Positions 43,467-53,281 of a DNA stretch of 64,000 nucleotides are shown here, in pieces. The first letter of the stretch is position 1, and every line of letters starts with the position of its first letter. The position numbers and the translations under genes were made by a program. The DNA comes from Ignisphaera sp. (lineage in GTDB: Archaea > Thermoproteota > Thermoprotei_A > Sulfolobales > Ignisphaeraceae), in contig JAVYNU010000001.1 in the NCBI GenBank assembly GCA_038735125.1, forward strand, positions 343,672 to 407,671. Reading direction: 5' to 3'. The notes under the pieces are model-generated. The model saw only the letters and a list, made by a program, of their open reading frames with translations, ran no database searches and was not told the DNA's origin.

Positions 43467-44069
43467 TTAAATATCAGCATCCCTTAAAAACTTAAATAGC
43501 TTTTCAAGTCTTTGCTTCCCCTCTATAAGCATTTCATTAGCAATGCTTACTACACGTGGCAAATCGCTTACAACAAAGCCATCTCTATCTTTAAGGAGAA
43601 ATGGTACCCATATACCGCTTACAACCTCTACAACAATACCCCCACTACTAACGGATAAGATACCGCTATGTTTAAATCCGGCAGACCTTGCTATATTCAA
43701 TAACTTGCTTGCTGCAGTCAAATTAACTGTATTGAAATGTATTATGGGTCCGCTTACAATAAGCCATAATCTATACATATGTCTTTGCTCAACAATACTA
43801 GTCAATTCGTTGAGTTGCACCGGCTCATGCTTCTTAAATATTACGAATGCCTCGTCTCTTTGCCATGGATATAAAGAGTCGACAACAGTTATTCTACCGC
43901 TGCACGAACTTGTGGTAAATATGTTCTTCTTGCTAAAGACTAATAAAATGAGTTCCTTCACATCCTTATCAACATAGCCTATTTCAATATCTTCTAAGAA
44001 CCTCTTATATGCTTCCTCTCGTCTACTTCTCCAAATCTTTTCATCTACTTGCTCTTCCAACCCGATCAC
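43467..44069 (-). CDS. taw3: wybutosine-type tRNA-Phe methyltransferase Taw3
   Basis: Taw3/TYW3 methylates N4 of the tricyclic base made from G37 of tRNA-Phe. The family signature FTTSSCSGRITVVD is near residue 55, followed by YRLWLIVSGPIIHFNTVNLTAASKLLNIARSAGFKHSGI and VEVVSGIWVPFLL. At 200 residues it is full length. It is encoded between gatE and the PhoH-KH gene, all on the minus strand with gaps of 17-23 nt, so probably in one operon. Its substrate tRNA-Phe is at 11.8 kb. Confidence 0.92.
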   Translation of the reverse strand: MIGLEEQVDEKIWRSRREEAYKRFLEDIEIGYVDKDVKELILLVFSKKNIFTTSSCSGRITVVDSLYPWQRDEAFVIFKKHEPVQLNELTSIVEQRHMYRLWLIVSGPIIHFNTVNLTAASKLLNIARSAGFKHSGILSVSSGGIVVEVVSGIWVPFLLKDRDGFVVSDLPRVVSIANEMLIEGKQRLEKLFKFLRDADI

Positions 44070-44092
44070 GATTCGTTAAATGGGGGGTGTTG

Positions 44093-46024
44093 CTATTTAG
44101 AGAGGAATTTTTCGAGCTCATCTCTAACAATCATAGCAACGGTTTTACCATCAGCACGACCCCTAACCTCTGCCATTACCTTCCCCATCAGATACTGGAA
44201 GGATTTATCCCCCCTCCTCTTAATCTCATCAGCTAGCTCATTTATCTTTGTTCTAACAAGGTTTCTCAGTTCATCATAGCTCATCCTCTGCAAGCTCAAG
44301 CTCTTTACAATCTCGTCGATGGGTGTATCAGGCTTTTGATATAGTGTTGTGACTATGGTTATCAAATCCTCCTTACTAACATCGCCTAGGCGCATTATGG
44401 CTGTTGCAATTTTGTGGAAGAAGGGGTCATCAACAGCATCTAAATCAACGCCATTCTTCTTTAGTTCTCCATAAACAGTTGTAAAAAGTGTTGCTAAAGT
44501 TTTTGGATTTGCACTATATGCTTTGACAAGTTCTTCATATAGTGTTAGATAATCGCTGTAGACAAGCTGTTTAGCTAACTCGAAACTGAGATTGTATTGC
44601 TGAACAAACTGCTTTATCTTATCATCAACTGTTGGTGGTACGAGTCTCTTAGCTTCTTCAAGTAACTCAGATGTTATCCTTATTGGCGGTATATCTGTTT
44701 CTGGATACATTCTAGCAGCACCCGGCTGCGGTCTCATATACCTTGTGGTACCATCTTCATTAGCAGCTCTAGTCTCTTTTGGTATCCCCTCAATAGCCTC
44801 AGCACACCTATTCTTAACAACTTCCAAAGCTTTCACAGCCTTTTCGGGTTTGTCGAGAACAACAACAAATGCATCCATAGAACCCAGTTCCAATGCATAT
44901 CGAAGTTCTTTTAAGATATCCTCATCTATTCCATAGCCTGGAAGCTCATCACTATGGATAATCCCCTTTACACCTGCCCATTGCTTTGCATAATCAGCAA
45001 GCTCTGTACCAAATCTTCTTCCATGCTGCAACTCAACACCAAGAATTCCATCAAATTTTGGCAATTTTATCGCATATGCCTTACCGCCACTCTTTATACT
45101 ACTTAACACTAATTTGCTTGAACTGCGAAGCAGTATATCGGTTACATCAATAGGTTTCTGAGTCACTATCTCAGCTTGGGTTGCCCCCCTATTTCTGAGC
45201 TCATCTCTAATCATTTTTAAGCCTATTAAACGTCTAGCCTCTTCTTCTATAACCTTCGGAATTAGCTCTAGTCTTTGAACCCCCTTGATTTCTATCTTTG
45301 GACTTCCACTAATAGAGAGGTTCAGATCCTGTCTAATGGTTCCAAGACCTCTTCTCGCCTTTCCTGTAAATCTTAGCATCAAGCCGATCTTCTCAGCAAC
45401 ACGTCTTGCTTGCATAGGCGATTTGATGTCTGGTGCTGTTGATATCTCTATTAATGGTATTCCTAGCCTATCTAGGCTGTAGGTTACAACATTTGCTTCT
45501 TCAGCTATTTTCCTGGCGGCATCCTCTTCAATAGCTATACTTTGGATACCGATAGACCCCTCTTCATCGCTAATATAGCCGCCCAAAGCTACTATAGCTG
45601 TTCTCTGAAACCCTGTGGTATTGGAGCCGTCTATAACAATTTTTCTCATGACATGGACTTCATCAACAATAAATGAGTTAAATGATATTGCAAGTGCTAA
45701 AGCAACTGTGAGAGCCTCCTTATTTAGCGGATGAGGAGGCTCTTCATCGAGTTCAACAAGACATGACGCATCTAATGGGGCGAGATATTTATAGAGGCGT
45801 CTTCTTTGGAATTCAAATGCTGCAGCTGCATCCACCTCTCCAAGTTCACTCCTTGTAACCCGCAGAAATCTCGCAAAAGAAGCTGCCTTAGACAGCTTTT
45901 CATCATCGATAAGTTTGACAGGACAATTACAAAATAGTTTCGTATGTGTATTCAATTGTTGGTGTATCTCGAGACCCACCTTTAAACCAACTTCTCTATA
46001 ATTAATGTTTGTGGGTACAGCCAA
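44093..46024 (-). CDS. gatE: Glu-tRNA(Gln) amidotransferase subunit E
   Basis: GatE is the kinase/transamidase subunit of the archaeal GatDE complex that turns Glu-tRNA(Gln) into Gln-tRNA(Gln). The N-terminal VGLEIHQQLNTHTKLFCNCP is the GatB/E signature. IKSGGKAYAIKLPKFDGILGVELQHGRRFG, ARMYPETDIPPI and a C-terminal YqeY-like tail domain follow. At 643 residues it is full length. GatD is not in the window. The presence of GatE implies that glutamine is charged indirectly. Confidence 0.97.
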   Translation of the reverse strand: MAVPTNINYREVGLKVGLEIHQQLNTHTKLFCNCPVKLIDDEKLSKAASFARFLRVTRSELGEVDAAAAFEFQRRRLYKYLAPLDASCLVELDEEPPHPLNKEALTVALALAISFNSFIVDEVHVMRKIVIDGSNTTGFQRTAIVALGGYISDEEGSIGIQSIAIEEDAARKIAEEANVVTYSLDRLGIPLIEISTAPDIKSPMQARRVAEKIGLMLRFTGKARRGLGTIRQDLNLSISGSPKIEIKGVQRLELIPKVIEEEARRLIGLKMIRDELRNRGATQAEIVTQKPIDVTDILLRSSSKLVLSSIKSGGKAYAIKLPKFDGILGVELQHGRRFGTELADYAKQWAGVKGIIHSDELPGYGIDEDILKELRYALELGSMDAFVVVLDKPEKAVKALEVVKNRCAEAIEGIPKETRAANEDGTTRYMRPQPGAARMYPETDIPPIRITSELLEEAKRLVPPTVDDKIKQFVQQYNLSFELAKQLVYSDYLTLYEELVKAYSANPKTLATLFTTVYGELKKNGVDLDAVDDPFFHKIATAIMRLGDVSKEDLITIVTTLYQKPDTPIDEIVKSLSLQRMSYDELRNLVRTKINELADEIKRRGDKSFQYLMGKVMAEVRGRADGKTVAMIVRDELEKFLSK

Positions 46025-46154
46025 AGCCGCTTTTACTATAGATACTCACCCAATACAAGATTGTTCTATGCAGAGTTTAATGCTTTTTGCCAGCCATAAA
46101 TCATAGTAAAAATAATTTAACTCCTCTATGATTCAAAATAACGTTAAAAGACCT

Positions 46155-46364
46155 CTATTTTTGGGCAGTAGAAGCGGCTTTCCTCGGAACAGATGATGGT
46201 GGAACTACCGTGGGTACCGGGAGCCCTTGAACCTTTCTCTGTCTTATCCAATATTCCCGCCTATTTCTAATTCTGGGTACAAGATTTCTCTTAGGTTTTG
46301 GCGGTATCTTCGGTGTTTGACTTCTTACTTTACCAGCCTTTGTGAGGGATCCGTGGGATGGCAT
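46155..46364 (-). CDS. rps30e: ribosomal protein eS30
   Basis: The protein begins [20 protein letters not shown] and continues [18 protein letters not shown], the eS30 signature, a small basic protein of the 30S subunit. The C-terminal 20 residues ([16 protein letters not shown]) are a species-specific extension. It is transcribed alone. Confidence 0.94.
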   Translation of the reverse strand: MPSHGSLTKAGKVRSQTPKIPPKPKRNLVPRIRNRREYWIRQRKVQGLPVPTVVPPSSVPRKAASTAQK

Positions 46365-46523
46365 TAGATAGCACCTGCTTTAGATATGTCAGTCCAGATT
46401 AATTTATAAGGTTTTATGCACACGAATATGGGCTTGGCATAGATGCTAGGTAAGATAGGCTCTTTCAATATAATTTATATATCTTCTACAACATATAGAA
46501 AAATGCTGAAGTAAGGTGCATAT

Positions 46524-47759
46524 ATGATGAGTGAAAGAATATACATTGTTGATACACCAATAGGGGTGTTTGCACTAAATCCAAGTGGCGAAGTTGTAGA
46601 TAGTTTAGTTTATCCTAGAGATGTAGGTAAGGTTGTTGAGGAGATGTTGTTAATAAGCGAGAGTAAGGCTAGTAATACATTGTTTCAGCTGTTGGAGTCT
46701 CTGAAGAGCAAAATTGATGTGAGCAGTATTGTTCTAGTCTTTGAGGACTCTGAAATCGCTAGACAAGTGGGTGAAAGAGGATTTAAAACAGCTGTTGAAT
46801 CTTCAAATGCTGTGGCTAGGAATTTGCGAAGAGAATTACCAGTTATAGCTGTGAAGCTTGGAATATTCAAGACAGAAGATGATTATAGGGAATATGTGCA
46901 TCAGATATCCCTTGAGCTTACCAGGAGAAAGCTCAGGAGGTTTGCTCAGAAGAGGGATTTACTTGCTATCCAAGCTATTCGAGCCATTGATGATATTGAC
47001 AAGACCCTAAATCTGCTTGCAGCAAGACTGAGAGAATGGTATAGCATTCATTTCCCAGAATTAGACGATATATCCAAGGAGCACGAAGAGTATATAAGAA
47101 TTGTTGCAGAACTTGGCTTTAGAGACAACATAGTGCCAGAGGCTCTTATTAAGCTAGGCATTTCTGAAGGTAGGGCGAAGAAGATAGCGGAGGCATCTAA
47201 GCAAAGTATAGGAGCAGATCTTTCCGAAATGGATATGAGCATTATTCAGACAGTTGCAAACATATGGCTTGAACTATTCGAGCTTAGACAAAAGCTCACA
47301 GACTACATAACACAAGTAATGAAAGAGGTAGCCCCGAATGTAACAGCATTGGTTGGCCCACTGTTAGGCGCAAGGTTGCTCAGCCTAGCTGGAAGCCTGG
47401 AGGAATTGGCTAAGCTACCAGCTAGCACAGTTCAAGTTCTTGGTGCAGAAAAAGCGTTGTTCAGGGCTCTAAGAACAGGTGGCAAACCTCCAAAGCATGG
47501 CGTAATATTCCAGTTTCCAGAGATTAGAAAGGCGCCAAAGTGGCAGAGAGGTAAAATTTCAAGGGCCTTGGCGACAAAACTTAGCATAGCAGCTAGAATA
47601 GACTTCTTCACAGGTAGATATGTTGGTGAAGAATTGAAACAGAAATTGATGGAGAGAATAGAGGAGATAAAGAAGCTATATCCAAAACCGCCGAAGAAGG
47701 AAGCTAAAGAGGCTAGACCACGGCCACGCAGGGAGGGTAGAAGAGAAGGACGGAAATAG
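46524..47759 (+). CDS. nop5: C/D RNP core protein Nop5 (Nop56/58 family)
   Basis: Nop5 bridges fibrillarin and L7Ae on C/D guide RNAs. An N-terminal fibrillarin-binding domain (to about residue 120), a coiled coil (RRFAQKRDLLAIQAIRAIDDIDK) and the Nop domain with EVAPNVTALVGPLLGARLLSLAGSLEELAKLPASTVQVLGAEKALF are seen. GVIFQFPEIRKAPKWQRGKISRALATKLS follows, and a Lys/Arg-rich tail ends it. At 411 residues it is normal. The next gene is fibrillarin, the usual archaeal order. Confidence 0.97.
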   Translation: MMSERIYIVDTPIGVFALNPSGEVVDSLVYPRDVGKVVEEMLLISESKASNTLFQLLESLKSKIDVSSIVLVFEDSEIARQVGERGFKTAVESSNAVARNLRRELPVIAVKLGIFKTEDDYREYVHQISLELTRRKLRRFAQKRDLLAIQAIRAIDDIDKTLNLLAARLREWYSIHFPELDDISKEHEEYIRIVAELGFRDNIVPEALIKLGISEGRAKKIAEASKQSIGADLSEMDMSIIQTVANIWLELFELRQKLTDYITQVMKEVAPNVTALVGPLLGARLLSLAGSLEELAKLPASTVQVLGAEKALFRALRTGGKPPKHGVIFQFPEIRKAPKWQRGKISRALATKLSIAARIDFFTGRYVGEELKQKLMERIEEIKKLYPKPPKKEAKEARPRPRREGRREGRK

Positions 47760-47771
47760 ATGGCTGAACGG

Positions 47772-47780
47772 TTTATATAA
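47772..47780 (+). promoter_or_regulatory. TATA box for the fibrillarin gene
   Basis: TTTATATAA about 50 nt before ATG 47828 suggests that flpA has its own promoter besides read-through from nop5. A GGTGA ribosome site is at 47818-47822. Confidence 0.5.
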
Positions 47781-47827
47781 ACTAAAATTTTGATTTAGAT
47801 AATAAGTATGAGGGAAAGGTGAACATC

Positions 47828-48535
47828 ATGTCACATTTAATAGCATCAAACATTTATGAGCATCCTAAATACCCTAAGGTGTATATTGTAGAGCTTGAAG
47901 ATGGTAGTAGCAGGCTAGCTACAAAGAACCTCGTTCCCGGAAAGAAGGTGTATGGAGAACATCTATTCAAATGGAAAGATGGAGAATACAGAGAGTGGAA
48001 TGCCTATAGAAGCAAGTTGGCTGGAGCTCTTGTAAAGGGATTGAAAGAGCTACCTATAAAGGAAGGGCAGAAAATACTTTACCTCGGAGCAGGATCCGGC
48101 ACGACGGCCAGTCATATATCTGATATAATAGGTTTAAAGGGAGTTATTTATGCAGTCGAATTTGCTCCAAGAGTAATGAGAGAACTGATTGTGGTAGCAG
48201 ATGACAGGCCAAATATTGTGCCAATCCTAGAAGATGCAAGGTTTCCAACAAGATACAGAATAATTGTCGAGGAAGTTGATGGACTTTATGCAGATGTGGC
48301 TCAGCCAGAGCAAGCAAGTATTGTTGCTGATAATGCAGATATGTTTTTGAAGAGCGGTGGGTGGCTGCTATTAGCCATAAAGGCGAGAAGCATTGATGTT
48401 ACAGCAGAACCTAGCGAGGTCTACAAAAAAGAGATTGAAACATTAAATAGAAGAGGATTTGAAATCGTTGATGTTGTTCATTTGGAGCCTTTCGATAAGG
48501 ACCATGCCATGGTCTATGCCATTTATAAGAAATAG
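47828..48535 (+). CDS. flpA: fibrillarin-like rRNA/tRNA 2'-O-methyltransferase
   Basis: Fibrillarin is the catalytic subunit of C/D RNPs and uses S-adenosylmethionine to methylate ribose 2'-OH at guide-selected sites. Motif I is [20 protein letters not shown], followed by VYAVEF-type strand [19 protein letters not shown] and [13 protein letters not shown], then [13 protein letters not shown] with the catalytic lysine. ATG 47828 has GGTGA 5 nt upstream; an earlier GTG at 47819 is less likely. Guide RNAs at 1.5 and 38.3 kb are likely substrates of the complex. Confidence 0.97.
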   Translation: MSHLIASNIYEHPKYPKVYIVELEDGSSRLATKNLVPGKKVYGEHLFKWKDGEYREWNAYRSKLAGALVKGLKELPIKEGQKILYLGAGSGTTASHISDIIGLKGVIYAVEFAPRVMRELIVVADDRPNIVPILEDARFPTRYRIIVEEVDGLYADVAQPEQASIVADNADMFLKSGGWLLLAIKARSIDVTAEPSEVYKKEIETLNRRGFEIVDVVHLEPFDKDHAMVYAIYKK

Positions 48536-48616
48536 CACAGTAATTTTTATGAACGATTTAAAATAATACATTTTTGATGCAATACACCTAGTTAATACCG
48601 TAACTGGGTAAATGAT

Positions 48617-49621
48617 GTGAGTGGATATAACGAAAATAGTGCCATAGGATATACAAGTCTTAAGGGGGATGTGGATAAAATACTATCTGATTTAGCGAAA
48701 ACTAGAGGAACAAACATTTTGCATAGGGTGACATATCCTAGAGACAGGTCGGTTGATCATATAATTGAATATAAGAATTGTAAGACATTAATAAAGTTCT
48801 CAAACAATATATCTTCTCGGAGCAGGTTATATCAGGAGCTTAAAAAACTATCAAAAGAGCTTAATGTAAACTCTCTTATAGTAGCCAATAAACTGAATGA
48901 CGAAATGTTAATGCACGAGGTTTTGTATATAAGGGGGCGCTTGGGCATAGTATCAATGTATACGATTAAGCACTATGCTACAGGAGATAAGGTCTTTGTG
49001 TATGAATACAATGGAATGCTATATGTAAAAATTGATGGAAAGAAACTTAAAACCTTAAGGGAAAAGAAAGGATTTAGAGTGCATGAGCTAGCAAATGCCG
49101 TGGGTGTTTCAGCTAGAGCTTTGAAGGATTATGAAGATGGCAAAATTGATATGACTATAGAAAGAGCATATAGATTTTTAGAGATTTTTGGAAATGAATT
49201 TGAAGATGTTATTGAGGAGGTTGATATTTTTAGGGATAGAATAATCCAAAAAGAAACCGAAGGTCATTCATATAATAGAAAAGTCTCTACAGACAAAAGA
49301 ACTAAGATCGTAGACAAATTGAGAAGCTATGGACTAGAGGCAAATGTATACAACTCCATTCCATCAGATATCATTACAAGTGATGAAAGCATCAGATTTT
49401 TCATATCCTACATAGAGAGGAACCTAAGCGAAGACGATATAAGGTCGAAGTGCGAAAATAACTACTTTTTTGCGAAGACATTCAGAGGAACTCCACTTGT
49501 TGTCGTAGACGATGACATTGATAAAAGCAACATTTTATCAGTTGAAGAATATGGCTATGTAAGCAAGGTTTCAAATATTGAGCAATTAGCTAGGGAAATT
49601 GTAGAGGAGACCAAGAGATGA
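48617..49621 (+). CDS. archaeal HTH-type regulator (COG1395-like)
   Basis: The 334-residue protein has an N-terminal 130-residue domain of restriction-endonuclease-like alpha/beta type (LHRVTYPRDRSVDHIIEYKNCKTLIKFS). A clear XRE-type helix-turn-helix follows at about residues 155-205 (LKTLREKKGFRVHELANAVGVSARALKDYEDGKIDMT), then a C-terminal alpha/beta domain. This layout matches the predicted transcription regulators grouped as COG1395. The start is a GTG. Seven nt later begins the THEP1 gene. Confidence 0.75.
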   Translation: MSGYNENSAIGYTSLKGDVDKILSDLAKTRGTNILHRVTYPRDRSVDHIIEYKNCKTLIKFSNNISSRSRLYQELKKLSKELNVNSLIVANKLNDEMLMHEVLYIRGRLGIVSMYTIKHYATGDKVFVYEYNGMLYVKIDGKKLKTLREKKGFRVHELANAVGVSARALKDYEDGKIDMTIERAYRFLEIFGNEFEDVIEEVDIFRDRIIQKETEGHSYNRKVSTDKRTKIVDKLRSYGLEANVYNSIPSDIITSDESIRFFISYIERNLSEDDIRSKCENNYFFAKTFRGTPLVVVDDDIDKSNILSVEEYGYVSKVSNIEQLAREIVEETKR

Positions 49622-49627
49622 TGACAT

Positions 49628-50197
49628 ATGCTTAAGCTTGCAATAACTGGGGATCCAGGTGTTGGAAAAACAACATTGTTACTGAAGCTAGTAAAATACA
49701 TTAGCTCTGCAGGCGTTCCTGTCTATGGATTTTACTGTCCCGAGGTCAGAGAAGAGGGGAGAAGGATAGGATTTAAAATAGTAGACATAGCAAAAAACAG
49801 TGAAGGATGGCTAGCCTTAGTACCCGAAAAGGCTATTGAAATGGGTTATAACATCAGTGCTCGTAAGAAGATCGGTAGGTATGTTCTAATACATGATGAA
49901 GCAGAGAAGATAGGTAAAGAAGCACTAGCATTGCATAACAGAGATGCTGTTCTAGCAATAGATGAAATTGGTCCCATGGAACTTTCAATAAGTGGTTTGC
50001 GTGAGGCAATAATAAAAGCAATAGGGTTGAGCAACAATTTGATGGTAACAATTCATAGAAATATGAAAGATAAGGAGATATGGGATTTATTACACAATAA
50101 AGGGGTAGAGATTATGGTGTTGACTAAGATGAATAGAGATGAAATGTTTAGCACAATAATCAATAAATTGAGATACACGTTATTGAAGATAGCATGA
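49628..50197 (+). CDS. THEP1-family nucleoside-triphosphatase
   Basis: The P-loop is at the N-terminus (LAITGDPGVGKTTLLLKLV) and the Walker B is AVLAIDEIGPMELS. VYGFYCPEVREEGRRIGFKIVDIA and TIHRNMKD complete the THEP1 (COG1618) pattern. These enzymes hydrolyse NTPs broadly; the in vivo role is unclear. At 189 residues it is normal. It is the second gene of a pair with the HTH regulator. Confidence 0.9.
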   Translation: MLKLAITGDPGVGKTTLLLKLVKYISSAGVPVYGFYCPEVREEGRRIGFKIVDIAKNSEGWLALVPEKAIEMGYNISARKKIGRYVLIHDEAEKIGKEALALHNRDAVLAIDEIGPMELSISGLREAIIKAIGLSNNLMVTIHRNMKDKEIWDLLHNKGVEIMVLTKMNRDEMFSTIINKLRYTLLKIA

Positions 50198-50293
50198 GAC
50201 AGGTTTAGGTCACCTTATCTGCTGGCTGCAACAATATTTCAACACTAACTCAATAATGTTAACCCACTCATTCTTTGCTACATAGTGATAACA

Positions 50294-51550
50294 ATGTCAA
50301 ATGAGTGTCCTATAAACTATGACCTGGTATTTGAAGGTTTAGCGAAGATTTGTGTACCAAGCATTGATTTGTATAAGAGATTTGACGGTGTATATGAACC
50401 TTCATGGGCTCCCATATTTTACAATCCCGAAATGGTTGAAAATAGGGATATCACAATAGCAATTCTATATACAATTATGACTCAACCCACTAGAAACGAG
50501 AAGAGTTTTGTTTTTGTTGATCCTATGGCCGCAACTGGTGTGAGGAGCATCAGATTTGTTTTAGAGGTGGGAAAACAATTAAAGAAATCACTGCATATTT
50601 ACATGGGCGATATATCAGCAGTTGCCGTCGATATTATCAAGCATAATTTGCGTATTAATAGAATCAATGATTTTTCTAATGCAGATCTATCAATTAATTT
50701 GATGGATGCAAATGAATATGTATACCATCTAAAAAGAAACCATGTAGTAATAGACTACATTGATGTTGATCCCTTTGGCTCTCCAGCTCCATATATACAC
50801 TCGGCAATTTCATCAATAAAAAGAGGAGGAATAGTAGGAATTACGGCAACAGATGTTGCTGTTCTAGAAGGAAAGTATAGCAATACTTTGCTTAGAAGAT
50901 ATGGTATAAGAGGAATTAAAACACAAATATCGAAGGAGATTGCCACAAGAGCTTTGCTATCATTTTTATTAAGAGTTGCTACAATTTATGATAGATTTAT
51001 CGAACCCTTGGTTTCATATCAGTTCAAACACTATGTCAGAATCTTTATAAGGGTTCTCGAAAGCGCCTCTAAAGCCAATTACTACATATCCAGATGTATT
51101 GGTAAAGTACGGTATTGCCCATCCTGTGGCTATAGCCTTTTTGAAGCAATTGATGAAAAATCCGCACAGAGAACTTGCCCCATTTGCGGAGGCACTATGA
51201 TTTCTATAGAGCCTTTATGGATTTGCAACCTTAATAATAAACACTATGTGAAATCTGCATATGTCAATGCCACTAAAATGCCGTGGCTGAAAAAGACCTC
51301 TTTAAATATTCTTGGCATCTTAAGTGAATCAGAGTATGAGTCTCCAACTATAAGAATAAGCCAATTGGCAAAGAAATTTAGAATAAACATTCCTTCCATA
51401 TCGCTAGTTATCAATTGTTTGAAAGAACATGGTAACGAAGCCTATAGAAGTATTTTTTACGACGATGGGATTATAACAAACGCGTCAATAGAACTAGTTA
51501 TAAAATGCATAAACAGAACTTCTAAAACAGGCTCAGATTCTAATTCTTAA
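50294..51550 (+). CDS. trm1: tRNA (guanine26-N2)-dimethyltransferase Trm1
   Basis: Trm1 dimethylates G26 at the hinge between the D and anticodon stems. The AdoMet site is DPMAATGVRSIRF, and the catalytic segment IDVDPFGSPAPYIHSAI followed by GITATDVAVLEG. A zinc site (CPSCGYSLFEA...CPICGG) lies in the C-terminal domain. ATG 50294 (MSNECPINY) fits the family better than GTG 50285. At about 418 residues it is slightly longer than other archaeal Trm1. Confidence 0.94.
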   Translation: MSNECPINYDLVFEGLAKICVPSIDLYKRFDGVYEPSWAPIFYNPEMVENRDITIAILYTIMTQPTRNEKSFVFVDPMAATGVRSIRFVLEVGKQLKKSLHIYMGDISAVAVDIIKHNLRINRINDFSNADLSINLMDANEYVYHLKRNHVVIDYIDVDPFGSPAPYIHSAISSIKRGGIVGITATDVAVLEGKYSNTLLRRYGIRGIKTQISKEIATRALLSFLLRVATIYDRFIEPLVSYQFKHYVRIFIRVLESASKANYYISRCIGKVRYCPSCGYSLFEAIDEKSAQRTCPICGGTMISIEPLWICNLNNKHYVKSAYVNATKMPWLKKTSLNILGILSESEYESPTIRISQLAKKFRINIPSISLVINCLKEHGNEAYRSIFYDDGIITNASIELVIKCINRTSKTGSDSNS

Positions 51551-51585
51551 TATACTAATATTTAGCACACTTATATTGCGAGTGT

Positions 51586-52023
51586 CTAAGCCATGTTGAT
51601 GTGTTTATTTGTATTGCTTGATATCTTTGCATAGAGATATCGAGATAATATTACGCATCTACTTGGAGCATGAACTTTGTCAATTCCACATACAGTTAGG
51701 TATTTGCATGTTATGCATGGAATTTCGAATAAATCCTTGGGCAAAGTTTCTATACCTTCGCTCTTTCTTTGAGTATCTTCAATAACTGCTTTTAGAAAGT
51801 ATGCAGTCTTGCCATTGTTTTCTATTTTCAGTCTTTTAACCAACTTTAGCTTAATTAGTTTTTTTACTATATGTTGCAGGGTTCTTGGCTTTATATTTCT
51901 AAGTTCGGGTACCTCTTTTAACTTTCTCTGCCATATACCTCCTGAATTATATGTCTCTTTTTTGATAACATCATACACAATTTTCTCTACGTCACTAAGA
52001 TTATCGAACGATATTTTTCTCAC
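51586..52023 (-). CDS. TFE-beta (hRPC39/TFIIE-beta homologue)
   Basis: A winged helix (SDVEKIVYDVIKKETYNSGGIWQRKLKE, RTLQHIVKKLIKLKLVKRLKIENNGKTAYFL) is followed by a C-terminal cysteine cluster IPCITCKYLTVCG...SRCVIL. This is the layout of crenarchaeal TFE-beta, which binds an iron-sulfur cluster and helps TFE-alpha load RNA polymerase at promoters. The 145-residue length fits. It is encoded next to a TFB gene on the same strand, about 125 nt downstream of it. Confidence 0.85.
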   Translation of the reverse strand: MRKISFDNLSDVEKIVYDVIKKETYNSGGIWQRKLKEVPELRNIKPRTLQHIVKKLIKLKLVKRLKIENNGKTAYFLKAVIEDTQRKSEGIETLPKDLFEIPCITCKYLTVCGIDKVHAPSRCVILSRYLYAKISSNTNKHINMA

Positions 52024-52148
52024 CTTGTGTAGAACCTTCTAACAAGATATGGTGTGCTATAAAGTCTAATAAATTCATCATAAAATCTTGTATTATATTG
52101 TAATAGAATGGTTGTTAAATATCTTCATTATTGGTTTTTGAGATAATT

Positions 52149-53012
52149 CTATACATATACTATTATGTTTAGTTTATCAATTATATCTCTATACCTATTT
52201 CTAATAGTGACCTCTGTAACATTAGCAGCTTCTGCAACTTGTTTTTGTGTTTTCTTTTCATCTACAAGAATAGATGCTATGTAGACAGTTGCAGCAGCTA
52301 TACCGGCTGGGTCTTTTCCTTCAGTAAAGCCCTCTTTCTTTAGTATATCTATTATCTTGGCTGCCAACATATACGCTTTTTGACTTAACTTCAAATTCGT
52401 TACTATATACGGTAAATACTTACGGGGGTCTATATATGCCTTAAACTCATTTATATCGACTTTAAAGTAGATATCAGAGATGAATTTCCAGTATTCCTCT
52501 TCATCAATGCCAAACCTTGTCAGCATCTCTCTAACTCTTATTGGTATACCATGTTTTCTAGAGGCTATAACTATCGAGGCTAGAGCCAATATTTTTAGTT
52601 TGTCAACTCTTGGTTGAATAACATTGAATATTTTGCGTAGGAGCATAGCGGCTGTCTCAGAAACTTGATCAGGCAAGTTAATTAAGGCGCACATCTGATT
52701 CAAATGAGTAAGAGCCTCCACAATTTTTCTCTCATTTTTATCTACACGCGTTTTTCTCTGAAGTAATGCAAGTTTTCTATTTTTAACAGATTCCCTATAT
52801 CTTTTTACCGAGAGATCTATTTCTGTGGCAAGTCCAGAGTCGTGAACCTTATAGGTTATGCTCCCCATATGTGCTCTTCTAAGCCACTCCTCTGATGTAT
52901 AAGCTCGCCAATCTGGACTAATCAATATCTGCTCTTCTTCAATAACCTCTCCAGTATCTAAGCATACAAGAGATCCTCTTTCACTATCAACAATAACATT
53001 TGTACAATTCAA
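52149..53012 (-). CDS. tfb: transcription factor TFB with a degenerate zinc ribbon
   Basis: The two cyclin folds that grip TBP and BRE DNA are complete: ALTHLNQMCALINLPDQVSETAAMLLRKIF and LAAKIIDILKKEGFTEGKDPAGIAAATVYIASIL with a C-terminal helix-turn-helix TQKQVAEAANVTEVTIRNRY. The B-finger region is abnormal. The N-terminus LNCTNVIVDSERGSLVCLDTGEVIEEE keeps only two of the four zinc cysteines, and TTG 53012 follows an in-frame stop, so no hidden CPxC can be added. It overlaps gar1 by 4 nt, the usual archaeal gar1-tfb order. Confidence 0.92.
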   Translation of the reverse strand: MNCTNVIVDSERGSLVCLDTGEVIEEEQILISPDWRAYTSEEWLRRAHMGSITYKVHDSGLATEIDLSVKRYRESVKNRKLALLQRKTRVDKNERKIVEALTHLNQMCALINLPDQVSETAAMLLRKIFNVIQPRVDKLKILALASIVIASRKHGIPIRVREMLTRFGIDEEEYWKFISDIYFKVDINEFKAYIDPRKYLPYIVTNLKLSQKAYMLAAKIIDILKKEGFTEGKDPAGIAAATVYIASILVDEKKTQKQVAEAANVTEVTIRNRYRDIIDKLNIIVYV

Positions 53013-53281
53013 TGCTTCTTACCCCTCCCTATCTTTTTTGTTCTATAAAATAAGAATGTTGATGGCTTTAGAAATGACACTATACCAGGCTTAACCGCCT
53101 TGACAACAGCAAATGGCTTATCAATAGGCCCGATTACGTCAATGACCTTGCCTATAATCTCATTGTTGGGATCCACAACATCGGATCCCAGTATTGGTAA
53201 ACTTTTTTTATCATGTATCTTTACAATGATGTATCTTGACCTCGTGATATGGAGTACGCTTCCCAAAGGCCGCACAGCCAA
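53009..53281 (-). CDS. gar1: H/ACA RNP component Gar1
   Basis: Gar1 binds Cbf5 and promotes substrate turnover in H/ACA pseudouridylation. The 90-residue reductase-like beta barrel has PLGSVLHITRSRYIIVKI, LGSDVVDPNNEIIGKVIDVIGPIDKPFAVVKA and a lysine-rich end. It is co-translated with tfb (4-nt overlap). A candidate H/ACA RNA is at 37.2 kb. Confidence 0.93.
   Translation of the reverse strand: MAVRPLGSVLHITRSRYIIVKIHDKKSLPILGSDVVDPNNEIIGKVIDVIGPIDKPFAVVKAVKPGIVSFLKPSTFLFYRTKKIGRGKKH

Noticed and set aside
52149-53012. TFB as a pseudogene because of its broken zinc ribbon
   Set aside because: The remainder of the 287-codon frame is intact, both cyclin folds are well kept, and the gar1 coupling is preserved.
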